Source: an uncultured bacterium
Lineage (GTDB): Bacteria > Elusimicrobiota > Elusimicrobia > Elusimicrobiales > Elusimicrobiaceae
Assembly: GCA_949298795.1 (NCBI GenBank)
Contig: CASFXV010000003.1
Location: forward strand, 44,620-108,619
DNA: 64,000 bases
Reading direction: 5' to 3'
In this document: one piece after another, positions 18,090 to 26,630 of the stretch
Layout: each line of letters starts with the position of its first letter
How positions within the stretch are numbered: the first letter of the stretch is position 1
Translations under genes and position numbers: made by a program
The notes under the pieces: generated by a model
What the model was told of the DNA's origin: nothing
What the model saw: only the letters and a program-made list of their open reading frames with translations
Database searches by the model: none

Positions 18090-19586
18090 TTATTCTTCCG
18101 CACCCGCCACATCGCGGTACAGCGCAAAAGAGCCGCGCCCGGCTTGTTTTACGGCGTATAAGGCTTTGTCCGCTTTCTCCAACAAAGAGGATTCGTCCTT
18201 CCCGTCCATGGGAAAAACGGATATCCCCTGGCTGATGCTTAAATGCACTTCTTTCCCCTCCGTATAGCGGCTGGGAATGGTAATGGCGCGGATACGTTCC
18301 TGCAACCGTTTGGCAATGATTTTGGCTTCCTCTCCGTTCGTGCGCGGAAGCATAATAATCATCTCGTCCCCGCCGAAGCGGCAAGGAAAGTCCGTCTGTC
18401 TTAAACTGGTGCGTATGACGCGCGCCACTTCTTTTAAGGCCCAGTCCCCTATTTGGTGGCCGTAACCGTCGTTAATCTGTTTGAATAAATCAATATCCAA
18501 GATGATTAAAGACATGATTAAATCAAAACGTTTGGAGCGGTACAGCTCTTCAGCAAATTTTTCATTAAAGAAACGCCGCACGGGAAGCTTGGTCAGTTCG
18601 TCGTAATTGGACAGTTCCTGCACGCGTTCAAACAGCATGGCGTTATCAATGGACAAAGCTATCTGCGTGGAAAACTGTTTTAAAGAAATAAAATCCAAAT
18701 AACCGATTTTCCGGCGGGAAAGCAAATTGTCAAATGTCAAAAAGCCCACTTTGTTTCTCTGCACTTTAAGCGGAATATAAATAACGCTTCTGCGGGAAGT
18801 ATAAGTGTTTGGGGAATCAAACACTTCACGCAGCAGTTCCTTTTCCCCCTCTTTTAAAGCCGTTTCATCCTGCACGGTTACCTGGCCGGAAATATCCGCC
18901 CCCAAAATGGATTTTATTTTAGTGCCGTCGTAATTAGTCAAATACAGGCGTACGCGGTCAAAGCGGAAATACTTTTGCACCCCTTTTAAAATCAGTTCCA
19001 AGCCGTCGTTTAAACGCAAGGAAGAGGCAAAAATAGTGGCCAACTGATTTAAGGCCGTGGAAACCGCCAGCCGCTGGTTTTTGGCCTGGTCAATTTCCGT
19101 ATTGCGCAAATTGTGGGAAATTTCTTCCGCCAAGGCTTTAATCAGTTTTTCCTCTTGAGCGGTAAACACGCGGTTCTTTCGGAAACGTTCCATGCGTATT
19201 ACCCCTACCCGCTCTTCCATATAAGTTTTTAGCGCCTCCCCGCTGATAGACATAGCCGGGCGCTGCCAGCGCACCAACACATAGGCGGCGGGATAGCTTA
19301 AATCCGTACTGACAACAAAACCTTCCCGCAGCAGGGTTTTTAAAAACATAGGCTCATTAATAACGGATATGTCTTCCTGCATATCCATACAGTATTCCTG
19401 CTTGCACATCATTTTAAGCGATAACAGGGCCCTGTCTTGCTGCCAATCAAAAAAGTACACCCGGTCCAGCTTAAACAAATTGCGCAAAGCCGGAAGGGCG
19501 CACTCCAGCAGCTCCCTTTTGTTTTGGAAGGACTGGTTTAGCTGTTTATGAAATTTATATAGGGTATAAGATTCTTTGTCAAACAT
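18090..19586 (-). CDS. GAF-GAF-GGDEF diguanylate cyclase
   Basis: The 498-residue soluble protein has two GAF-like domains (about 1-160 and 175-320), then a short helix and a GGDEF domain. The domain shows NYDELTKLPVRRFF, LIILDIDLFKQINDGYGHQIGD and the active loop FGGDEM. The fifth position is Met instead of Phe, but the metal- and GTP-binding GGDE is intact. An RxxD inhibitory site (RQTD) lies exactly five residues before GGDE, so product feedback is likely. It would make c-di-GMP in the cytoplasm in response to GAF ligands. It starts 3 nt after a signal-less solute-binding-protein homologue, suggesting a shared function. Confidence 0.9.
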   Translation of the reverse strand: MFDKESYTLYKFHKQLNQSFQNKRELLECALPALRNLFKLDRVYFFDWQQDRALLSLKMMCKQEYCMDMQEDISVINEPMFLKTLLREGFVVSTDLSYPAAYVLVRWQRPAMSISGEALKTYMEERVGVIRMERFRKNRVFTAQEEKLIKALAEEISHNLRNTEIDQAKNQRLAVSTALNQLATIFASSLRLNDGLELILKGVQKYFRFDRVRLYLTNYDGTKIKSILGADISGQVTVQDETALKEGEKELLREVFDSPNTYTSRRSVIYIPLKVQRNKVGFLTFDNLLSRRKIGYLDFISLKQFSTQIALSIDNAMLFERVQELSNYDELTKLPVRRFFNEKFAEELYRSKRFDLIMSLIILDIDLFKQINDGYGHQIGDWALKEVARVIRTSLRQTDFPCRFGGDEMIIMLPRTNGEEAKIIAKRLQERIRAITIPSRYTEGKEVHLSISQGISVFPMDGKDESSLLEKADKALYAVKQAGRGSFALYRDVAGAEE

Positions 19587-19589
19587 ATG

Positions 19590-20795
19590 TTACCCCTCAT
19601 ATAAGGAAAGCAAATAATCAATTTCTTTGGAAGCGTTATCCAGCTCCCGGTCCAGGCTGGCCATGGTGAAACGTTCTTCCACTATTTGCGTAGCGCTGAC
19701 GGCTAAAATTTTATTTAAAATTTCAATCACCGTACCCGTTACCGTTATGTTAGGCAGCGTTTTGGCGGACGCTAAAATACTGCCGTATGTTTGCAAACGG
19801 CGGGCGGAAGAAAAAATAAACTGTTCAAAAGAGTCTTCAAACGCCGGGAAAACTTCCATCATGCCCGCATAGCGGATTTGGTTGTCCGCCCGGGCGCACC
19901 ATTTTATAAAAGCCAGGGCGTTTTCTTTTTCCTTAGACAGCACGTTAATCATTAAATTCATGCCGGACAAGTACGAATAATAAACACTCCCCGTAGTGGG
20001 CACCGGCACCGTTTTTACGCGCACGCCGCGTTTGGTTTCAAAACTGGCTACCCCTTGCTTGCGGGACATCAAAATACTTGCCTTGCCGGAAATCATGGTG
20101 CCCAGGCTGCCGCGTTCGCGCAAAATGGGCATATAATTTTTTAAAGCCAAGGTTACATAGTCTTTTATACCGGCTTTAAACTGTTCCGTGTGCACCAAGC
20201 TTTGTTTAAAATCCGGGGTAATCAAGTCACTGCCTCTATCCCAAATGGCACATAAAGCGCTGCGCACGGAAAGAGAACCGCGCCAATCGCTGTTTTGCAT
20301 GGGGTAATACCCCGGGTTATCTTTAAAAGTTTGTTTTAACGCTTCACAAATGCGAAGCAGGCCCTCCCAAGTGGACAGGTCTTCTTCCAGGTTGGAGGAA
20401 ACAAGTTTTAAATGGTCCCCGCGGTAATGCAAGGCGCTCATGTCAAACCACCAGGGATAAGAATAAATGTCTTTGGTGCCCGGCAGGTAACAATGCGGCT
20501 TAAGCGGAAACAAGGCATTGTTTAAGGATAGGCCCGGGTCCAGCTTGGAAAGGTTTTCCGCCACGCCGGCGCGGGTTAACAAGGCCGTCCAATAATGCGG
20601 GATTTGGATTACGTCCGGGATTTCTTCTTCCGGAGTGGGATTCTTAATAGTAAAAATTTTGCGCCACAATATATTGCGCGTAAAAACGCGCACGGTAATA
20701 TCCACGCCCGGATATTCTTTTTGGAACAAAGCGCTTAAACGGGCATAATCTTCTTTGGTACGGGAGCCGGAATCCGGCATGACCCAAATAATCAT
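19590..20795 (-). CDS. Solute-binding-protein family 1 homologue without signal peptide
   Basis: The 401-residue protein matches the sugar ABC transporter binding-protein pattern: WVMPDSGSRTKEDYARLSALFQKEYPGVDI, PDVIQIPHYWTALLTRAGVAENLSKL, and a late ALAFIKWCARADNQIRYA segment. It begins directly at the first beta strand (MIIWVMPDSG). There is no signal peptide or lipobox and no room for one: a GGAG ribosome site lies in the last codons of tsaD, 3 nt upstream. No permease or ABC ATPase is nearby. It is therefore probably cytoplasmic, or at least not exported by Sec. The next gene is a GAF-GGDEF cyclase, so a ligand-sensing partner role is plausible. Family membership is likely; the role is inference. 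Confidence 0.75.
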   Translation of the reverse strand: MIIWVMPDSGSRTKEDYARLSALFQKEYPGVDITVRVFTRNILWRKIFTIKNPTPEEEIPDVIQIPHYWTALLTRAGVAENLSKLDPGLSLNNALFPLKPHCYLPGTKDIYSYPWWFDMSALHYRGDHLKLVSSNLEEDLSTWEGLLRICEALKQTFKDNPGYYPMQNSDWRGSLSVRSALCAIWDRGSDLITPDFKQSLVHTEQFKAGIKDYVTLALKNYMPILRERGSLGTMISGKASILMSRKQGVASFETKRGVRVKTVPVPTTGSVYYSYLSGMNLMINVLSKEKENALAFIKWCARADNQIRYAGMMEVFPAFEDSFEQFIFSSARRLQTYGSILASAKTLPNITVTGTVIEILNKILAVSATQIVEERFTMASLDRELDNASKEIDYLLSLYEG

Positions 20796-20798
20796 AAA

Positions 20799-21818
20799 TT
20801 ATCTCCAGGTGCGCACTTTCATGTTGGGATTAATATTTATATTCCACTCAGGCTCTTTGCCGGCGGACTGTGCGCGCTGCAACTTTTTATAGGCGGCAAG
20901 GGCTATCATGGCGGCATTGTCCGACGATAACTTCCGTTCCACAAACCGCACCGTTAAACCGGCTTCTCTGCCCTTTTCTTCCATCATCTGCCTAAGCAGC
21001 GTATTTCCCGCCACGCCTCCGCCTACCGCAATTTGTTTTACTTTATATTTTAGCGCAGCTTTAATGGTTTTGGTAACTAAAGTTTCCACTACCGCCGTTT
21101 CAAACGAGGCGCACACATCCGGCACGCTTACGTTTTGATGGTCCCGCAGATAATAGCTGACGGCGGTTTTTATCCCGCTGAAAGAAAAATCCCACGTGCC
21201 GGGCAGCAGCGGGCGCGGAAAAGGCACTGCATTTTTATTGCCCGCCAACGCTTGTTTGGAAACCTGCGGCCCGCCCGGATAGGGCAACCCCAGCAGTTTG
21301 GCCACTTTGTCAAACGCTTCGCCGGCGGCATCGTCTCGCGTGCGGCCAAGTTCCTTATAAACGCCGTAATCTTTTACGTATAAAAGTTCCGTATTCCCGC
21401 CGGACACCACCAACGCCACTAGTGGGAATTCCAGCGGGCGGCACACGCGGTTTTCTTCAAATTCACAGGCAAACAGGTGCCCTTCCAAATGGTTTACCCC
21501 AATCAGCGGCACTCCTTTAAACGCGGCCAGCGTTTCCGCCGCCACACGCCCCACCATCAGCCCGCCCGGCAGCCCAGGCCCGCTGGCAAAGGCCACGCAG
21601 TCTATTTTATAATCTCCCAGCGCCGTTTCTATAACGGCCGCTATTTTGGCCGCGTGCGCCCGGCTGGCCAGCTCCGGTACGACGCCGTGGTATTTTTTAT
21701 GTTCGTCAATTTGGGAATACACCACGTTGGACAATAACTCCTTCCCCCCGCGCAATACGGCGGCGGACGTTTCATCACACGTGGATTCTATCCCTAAAAC
21801 AGTAAAATTTTCTTTCAT
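20799..21818 (-). CDS. tsaD: tRNA N6-threonylcarbamoyladenosine transferase TsaD
   Basis: The 339-residue protein shows the family opening LGIESTCDETSAAVL, the metal-binding histidines in GVNHLEGHLFA, and the nucleotide-binding SGGNTELLYVKDYG and GGGVAGNTLLRQMM. It transfers threonylcarbamoyl to A37 of ANN-decoding tRNAs with TsaB and TsaE, which are not in this window. The length is typical. It is cotranscribed with ctpA (11 nt gap) and the binding-protein homologue (3 nt gap). Confidence 0.95.
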   Translation of the reverse strand: MKENFTVLGIESTCDETSAAVLRGGKELLSNVVYSQIDEHKKYHGVVPELASRAHAAKIAAVIETALGDYKIDCVAFASGPGLPGGLMVGRVAAETLAAFKGVPLIGVNHLEGHLFACEFEENRVCRPLEFPLVALVVSGGNTELLYVKDYGVYKELGRTRDDAAGEAFDKVAKLLGLPYPGGPQVSKQALAGNKNAVPFPRPLLPGTWDFSFSGIKTAVSYYLRDHQNVSVPDVCASFETAVVETLVTKTIKAALKYKVKQIAVGGGVAGNTLLRQMMEEKGREAGLTVRFVERKLSSDNAAMIALAAYKKLQRAQSAGKEPEWNININPNMKVRTWR

Positions 21819-21829
21819 GTTACGCCTGT

Positions 21830-23278
21830 TTATTTGCTTTCTTTATCAGCGGATTTTTCTTTATTTTGTTTTTCGTCCTTTTGTTTTTGTGCGGGAGCGG
21901 TATCCCCTGTTTTTTCTGTTTCTTTTTTTGCCTTGGCGGTTTTACCGGCGGAGGATTTGGCCGCTTCCTTTTTTTCTTTGGCGGCCTGAGCCTCTTGCTT
22001 GGCTTGTTCCAAGGTCAGCTCCCCTTTTAAATAAGCTACGGCTTTATCCAGCACCGGGTCTTTTTCCTTAAATTCCGGCATAACCGGTTTTTTGCCGGGG
22101 GTATATACTACGTTATTATACTGCATAAATACTTTTATTTCTTCTTCCGGCGCCACCACGACTTCAATATCCGGGAAAATGCCGCCTTCGTTTTCTTTGG
22201 ATTTATCCCGGTAATCACGCTGAATCAGTTTACCGGACGGCGTATAATATTTGGCAATAGTTAAACGCAAACCCGCCCCGCCGGAAAGCGGCAACACCTG
22301 CTGCACGCTGGCTTTGCCAAAAGTGCGCTGGCCCGCAATAACGGCCCGTTTATTGTCCTGCAACGCGCCGGATACAATTTCACTGGCGCTGGCGGAACCT
22401 TGGTTTACCAATACCACCATAGGTATATCCGCATACGGGGCTTTCTTATCCGTTTTAAATTCTTGGTAGAACTCCTGCTTGCGGCCTTTGGTGTATACAA
22501 TCATTTGTTCTTGCCCCATAAACAGTTTGGCCATATCCACCGCGCCGTTTAATAGACCGCCGGGGTTGAAACGCAAATCCAACACTAAAGATTTCATTCC
22601 TTGTTTTTGCAAATCTTTCAAGGCTTCGTTCAGCGCTTCCATGGTGTGGCCGGAAAAATCCACCACATAAATATAGCCGATATGGTCCGGCAGCATGCGG
22701 TGGTAAACCACTTCCGGAACAATTTTTTGGCGTTTTAAAGTAACGTCCAGCTTGGTGTTGTACTCGCCGGTTTTAGAGTCCTTGCGGTGAATGGTCAGTT
22801 TTACTTTGGTGCCCACTTCGCCGCGCATTAAGTCCACGGCGTCGTCCAAACGCATATCGGAAATATCTTTGTCATCCACAAACAAAATGCGGTCCCCCGG
22901 CATAATGCCCGCCTTAAAAGCAGGGGTGCCCGGCATGGGGCTCATAACCGTTACATACCCGTCCACCATTTGCAGGCGGATGCCTACCCCGCCAAAATCA
23001 CCCCGGGTGTCATTCTTTAACGCTTTATAGTCTTTAGGTTCTAAATATTGGGAAAAATCGTCCAGCTCACCAATCACCCCTTTTATGGCGCCGGTAATCA
23101 GCTTATCCGTATCTGTATTTTCCACATAGTTTTCTTTGACGTATTCCAACACGTCTACAAACGTACGTATTTTACGCAAACCGCCATCCGCCGCCGCATA
23201 AGCGTATGGGAACAGCGTCCCCACAAAAAATAATGTTGCCGCGGCTATCGCCCACGCGCTGACTTTTTTATTTCTCAT
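21830..23278 (-). CDS. ctpA: Carboxy-terminal processing protease CtpA (S41)
   Basis: The 482-residue protein has an N-terminal signal or anchor (about 8-28) and a PDZ domain (GGVGIRLQMVDGYVTV, GIMPGDRILFVDD). The S41 protease core contains the catalytic Ser in VNQGSASASEIVSGAL and Lys in TFGKASVQQVLPL. The last 90 residues are a Lys/Ala/Glu-rich low-complexity tail not needed for catalysis. It cleaves periplasmic proteins from their C-termini, often cell-wall hydrolases or their regulators, which fits its place behind ftsX and the EnvC-like gene. Confidence 0.93.
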   Translation of the reverse strand: MRNKKVSAWAIAAATLFFVGTLFPYAYAAADGGLRKIRTFVDVLEYVKENYVENTDTDKLITGAIKGVIGELDDFSQYLEPKDYKALKNDTRGDFGGVGIRLQMVDGYVTVMSPMPGTPAFKAGIMPGDRILFVDDKDISDMRLDDAVDLMRGEVGTKVKLTIHRKDSKTGEYNTKLDVTLKRQKIVPEVVYHRMLPDHIGYIYVVDFSGHTMEALNEALKDLQKQGMKSLVLDLRFNPGGLLNGAVDMAKLFMGQEQMIVYTKGRKQEFYQEFKTDKKAPYADIPMVVLVNQGSASASEIVSGALQDNKRAVIAGQRTFGKASVQQVLPLSGGAGLRLTIAKYYTPSGKLIQRDYRDKSKENEGGIFPDIEVVVAPEEEIKVFMQYNNVVYTPGKKPVMPEFKEKDPVLDKAVAYLKGELTLEQAKQEAQAAKEKKEAAKSSAGKTAKAKKETEKTGDTAPAQKQKDEKQNKEKSADKESK

Positions 23279-23294
23279 AAATACCTCATTAAAT

Positions 23295-24470
23295 TTATTT
23301 TAACCATTTTAAAGGATCTACGGCTTCCGTCCCTTGGCGGATTTCAAAATACACCGCGTACCGGCCCGTACCGGAAGAGGTTTGCGTATCCGGCCCGGCC
23401 GTGCCCAATACCCCTTGGCGCGGCAGTTTGTCCCCCACGGATACCTGTATCTCCAGCAAAAACCCGTAAATGGAGAAGAAGCCTTTTCCATGGTCTAAAA
23501 TGACCACATTTCCATAAGAACGGAACGGCCCCGCATAGATAACGCTGCCGCTTTCCGCCGCGCGGACGGACTGACCGCGCACCGCCGCTATTTTAATCCC
23601 TTCGCGGAAAATCCACGTATTTAAATCCGCCCGGTATTCTTTGCCAAATTTACTTAATACTTTCCCCTCCACCGGCCACGGCAGGGAACGGGGAGCAACA
23701 TCAATAGTAGGCCCGCCGGAAGCAGCTTTTTTGGCTCCGCCGGTTTTTTGCTGGGCGGCCGTTTCCTTGGCGGCTTTCTCTTTGCGGGAACGTTCAAACT
23801 GGGCAAGCAAATCATTCAGTTCTTCAGCGGAGCGGTTTAGCTCGTTAATTTCTTTGCGCACTTCTTCCACTTTGCGTTTGGTAACGTCCAGTGCGGTTTT
23901 TTTCTTGCGGAAATTGGTGGAAATTACCTCCCGTTCCTCTTCCAGCTTGGAGCTGCGCGCCTGAAGCTGTTTGTTTTTCTGCTCATAGCTGGAAATTTTT
24001 TTGCCGGTTTGTTTTTGTTCTTCCGTCATGGCGGCGGTGAAAGCGGCTTTGTGGGTAATCATGCGGTCCACAAAAATCTCCTCTTCCAGGCTGTAGCCCT
24101 CCGGGCATTCATAACAGCGCGGGGTAAAGTAGTATTCGTCCAGCTCGTCCAATACGGCGCGCTGCCACATGGGCATGCTTTTTTCCAGTACAGCCAGCTT
24201 GTCTGCGGTGGAAAGAAGCGTTTGTTCTATATAAGAAATATCCGCCTCTACCTGGTTTTTTTTGCGCTCCGCCTCGCGGCGTTTTTTATCCAAATCGGAA
24301 ATTTCCCGCGCGATTTTTTGTTCCTCCGCACGGTATTTTTTTAACTCGTTCTCTTTTTGGGCGGCCTGGTTTTTTAGGCGCTCAAGCTCCTTTCGCTTGT
24401 CTTCCGCTTCGTTGGAAAACAAGCAAGGCGCCCATAGCAAAAAGATAAAAAGAGTTAAAATTTTTGCCAT
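23295..24470 (-). CDS. EnvC-like murein hydrolase activator (degenerate LytM)
   Basis: The 391-residue protein has a signal peptide (ending APCLFS) and long coiled coils (about 20-110 and 160-240). The C-terminal LytM/M23 fold is seen in LPWPVEGKVLSKFGKEY, ENVVILDHGKGFFSIYGFL-like sequence and the final DPLKWLK. The zinc ligands of active M23 enzymes are missing: the first His/Asp pair is replaced in FREGIKIAA, and the HxH is YFE. This matches EnvC-type activators that switch on amidases at the septum under FtsEX control. It overlaps ftsX by 16 nt, so the pair is translationally coupled. Confidence 0.87.
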   Translation of the reverse strand: MAKILTLFIFLLWAPCLFSNEAEDKRKELERLKNQAAQKENELKKYRAEEQKIAREISDLDKKRREAERKKNQVEADISYIEQTLLSTADKLAVLEKSMPMWQRAVLDELDEYYFTPRCYECPEGYSLEEEIFVDRMITHKAAFTAAMTEEQKQTGKKISSYEQKNKQLQARSSKLEEEREVISTNFRKKKTALDVTKRKVEEVRKEINELNRSAEELNDLLAQFERSRKEKAAKETAAQQKTGGAKKAASGGPTIDVAPRSLPWPVEGKVLSKFGKEYRADLNTWIFREGIKIAAVRGQSVRAAESGSVIYAGPFRSYGNVVILDHGKGFFSIYGFLLEIQVSVGDKLPRQGVLGTAGPDTQTSSGTGRYAVYFEIRQGTEAVDPLKWLK

Positions 24471-25228
24471 TTAGTCAACGTCCAGCCTAGTAAACCGCAT
24501 AAAATAAATAAAGCAACCTGTCTGCCTACGGATGTAAACGCGTTTAACGCAGGCAGCAAATAACCCGACGGATACACCAACGCCGCTATAAATACCAAAG
24601 ACGCGCCCGCCGCCAGCAACCCGGAAAACACCCCCGCCCCCATATGACGCGAAACGGAAGGGTATGCCTCCACCAAAAACATAAAAAACACCAACAGCAA
24701 AAGCGAAAACACCATAGCCATATTTACAATGCGCAGGCAAAGCCCCGCCAAGAAAATAGTGCGCGCGTGCTGCGGGCTGTATTTGGGGGATAAGCCTTGG
24801 TATTCCGCGGCTAAGTTATCTACAAACGGGCCTATGTTGTTAACGGCTTTATAGTTTAGCTTCAGTTCAAAATAAGCCGGCATTTTATTTCTGCCCATTA
24901 GTAAAAGCGCTTCTGTAAGCTGGGGGTTCTTTTTTTGCAAAGAGGCCAGCGCGTCCGCCGGGGAAAATAATTTTACTTCTAAAATGTCTTCCTTGGTGCT
25001 TAGGCTTTCCCCCATTTGGGTCAGGTCTTCGGTTTTTACTTCCGGGTCCACCGTTAAAATAACCTTAAATTCATTGTCTAAACGGGTAAAATAATCCTTT
25101 AGCTGCAGCTGCATAAAGCTGACAATCTGCAACAGCACCGCCACCGCAAAAGTAAGCGTAAACACCCGGCGGTACAAACGGAAAACGTGTTTGGATTTGC
25201 GTCTTTGTGGCTCTAAAAAATCATCCAT
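24455..25228 (-). CDS. ftsX: Cell division protein FtsX
   Basis: The 257-residue protein has a basic cytoplasmic N-terminus and helix 1 (about 27-45). The FtsX extracellular domain follows (KVILTVDPEVKTEDL, EVKLFSPADALASLQ), then three C-terminal helices. FtsX passes the ATP-driven signal of FtsE to a periplasmic coiled-coil activator, here the EnvC-like neighbour. No ftsE is adjacent, which is unusual because ftsE and ftsX are usually paired; it must be elsewhere or replaced. Confidence 0.82.
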   Translation of the reverse strand: MDDFLEPQRRKSKHVFRLYRRVFTLTFAVAVLLQIVSFMQLQLKDYFTRLDNEFKVILTVDPEVKTEDLTQMGESLSTKEDILEVKLFSPADALASLQKKNPQLTEALLLMGRNKMPAYFELKLNYKAVNNIGPFVDNLAAEYQGLSPKYSPQHARTIFLAGLCLRIVNMAMVFSLLLLVFFMFLVEAYPSVSRHMGAGVFSGLLAAGASLVFIAALVYPSGYLLPALNAFTSVGRQVALFILCGLLGWTLTKWQKF

Positions 25229-25231
25229 AAA

Positions 25232-26617
25232 TTAGTCCTCATCTTCTTCGGAGGGAAGCTGCGTCCACCCTAGGGCCCGGCTCATTTTGTCTTTTAACTG
25301 GGTATTGTGGTATACCCCGGTAAACCCGTCATACCCGCCGTACGCCACGCCAAGCAGCATACCGGACGTGTGGGAACCCGTATTCCAGCTAAGCCCCTTT
25401 ATTTGGTTAATATGCTGTTTGACGGCCTCGTAATCCGTAGGGTCCTTTAAAGAAGACAAATCAATATGATACCCTAAGGCTTTGTCCATCATAGACTGCA
25501 TGGCGGCTGGGGTTTGTTTTTCTTTAGGAAGCTTTTTAAAATCTTCGTTCACGTAAAACAATACACGGCTCTGTTTGGCTAAATTGTCAAATTCTTTATA
25601 GTCAATATAGTCCGTATCCCCGCCGTAAAGCATTTCTCCCTGGGCGTTTTTATGTTTTACTTGGTCCTCATCCAAATGGCGGTAGGAAAAAGCGGGAACG
25701 CCGGTTTCGTGATCCGCATTTAAATAAATTAGGGTATCCTCGTTCTTATCGGCAAATGCGGTTAAAACGGGCAAGGTTTCGTCCAAACAAAGCATTTCAT
25801 AATAAGAAGCGCCGCCGTCGTTTTCGTGCAGGGCCCAGTCAATTTTTCCGGCTTCTACCATTAACACAAAACCCTTTTCATTTTGGGACAGAATCCGCAG
25901 TGCGGCCTGCGCCATGTCTTTTAACGTGGGAACATTGGGGTTTAAATCTTTTTCTATATAAAAAGGCATGGCCTCATCGGAAAACAACCCCAACAGTTTT
26001 TTGCCTTTGGCGTTGGCCAGCTGTTTTTTGTTTTTAACAATGGTGTAGCCTTTCTTTTTGGCTTCTTTTAATAACTTTTTATTTTCCCCCTTGGAAAAAT
26101 ACTTAAGCCCGCCGCCCAAAATAACGTCCGCGCCGGAGTCTATCATCTGCCGCGCAATGTCATATTTTTGTTTGCGGCTGCGCATGTGGGACAAAAAACC
26201 GGCGGGGGTAGCGTCCGTTACATACGCGTCAGAAATAACCCCTACGGACAAACCGCGCTCCTTTGCCTCTTCCATAATATTTTTCACGTCCAGGCCGGAA
26301 TAATCCTGCCCTACGTAATCCGGTATAGAAAACTGCCCCGTAGCCATTTGCGTGGCGGAGCCGGCCGAGTCCGTCACAATGCTTACGTGCGTGTTGTTAA
26401 AATACAAACCCACGTCTGAAGCGTTGATGAATTTTTCCAAATAGGATTGTTTATCCGGGTAAGCCGGGTTATGGCCGTTGCGCACGGCCTCCATAAAAAA
26501 CCCCATGGCGGACGGGCCCATCCCGTCCCCAATCACCCATATCAAATTTTTAGCCGTTTTGGCCTGTGCGCCAAAAGCAAAGAAACAAACAAATAAAACG
26601 AGTATCCATTTCTTCAT
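25232..26617 (-). CDS. Alkaline phosphatase (PhoA family), exported
   Basis: The 461-residue protein has a signal peptide (ending FGAQA). The metal-binding NLIWVIGDGMGPSAM is followed by the nucleophile motif VTDSAGSATQMATG (Ser after Asp). The Glu/Asp cluster EAGKIDWALHEND, LNADHETGVPAF and the late metal-binding GSHTSGMLLG complete the active site. It hydrolyses phosphate monoesters in the periplasm. It lies in a cell-division and metabolism operon without any visible Pho-type regulation. Confidence 0.92.
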   Translation of the reverse strand: MKKWILVLFVCFFAFGAQAKTAKNLIWVIGDGMGPSAMGFFMEAVRNGHNPAYPDKQSYLEKFINASDVGLYFNNTHVSIVTDSAGSATQMATGQFSIPDYVGQDYSGLDVKNIMEEAKERGLSVGVISDAYVTDATPAGFLSHMRSRKQKYDIARQMIDSGADVILGGGLKYFSKGENKKLLKEAKKKGYTIVKNKKQLANAKGKKLLGLFSDEAMPFYIEKDLNPNVPTLKDMAQAALRILSQNEKGFVLMVEAGKIDWALHENDGGASYYEMLCLDETLPVLTAFADKNEDTLIYLNADHETGVPAFSYRHLDEDQVKHKNAQGEMLYGGDTDYIDYKEFDNLAKQSRVLFYVNEDFKKLPKEKQTPAAMQSMMDKALGYHIDLSSLKDPTDYEAVKQHINQIKGLSWNTGSHTSGMLLGVAYGGYDGFTGVYHNTQLKDKMSRALGWTQLPSEEDED

Positions 26618-26630
26618 AGAAGGTTCTCCC

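Noticed and set aside
19590..20795. ABC sugar importer locus
   Set aside because: The binding-protein homologue has no signal peptide, and no permease or ATPase gene is nearby.
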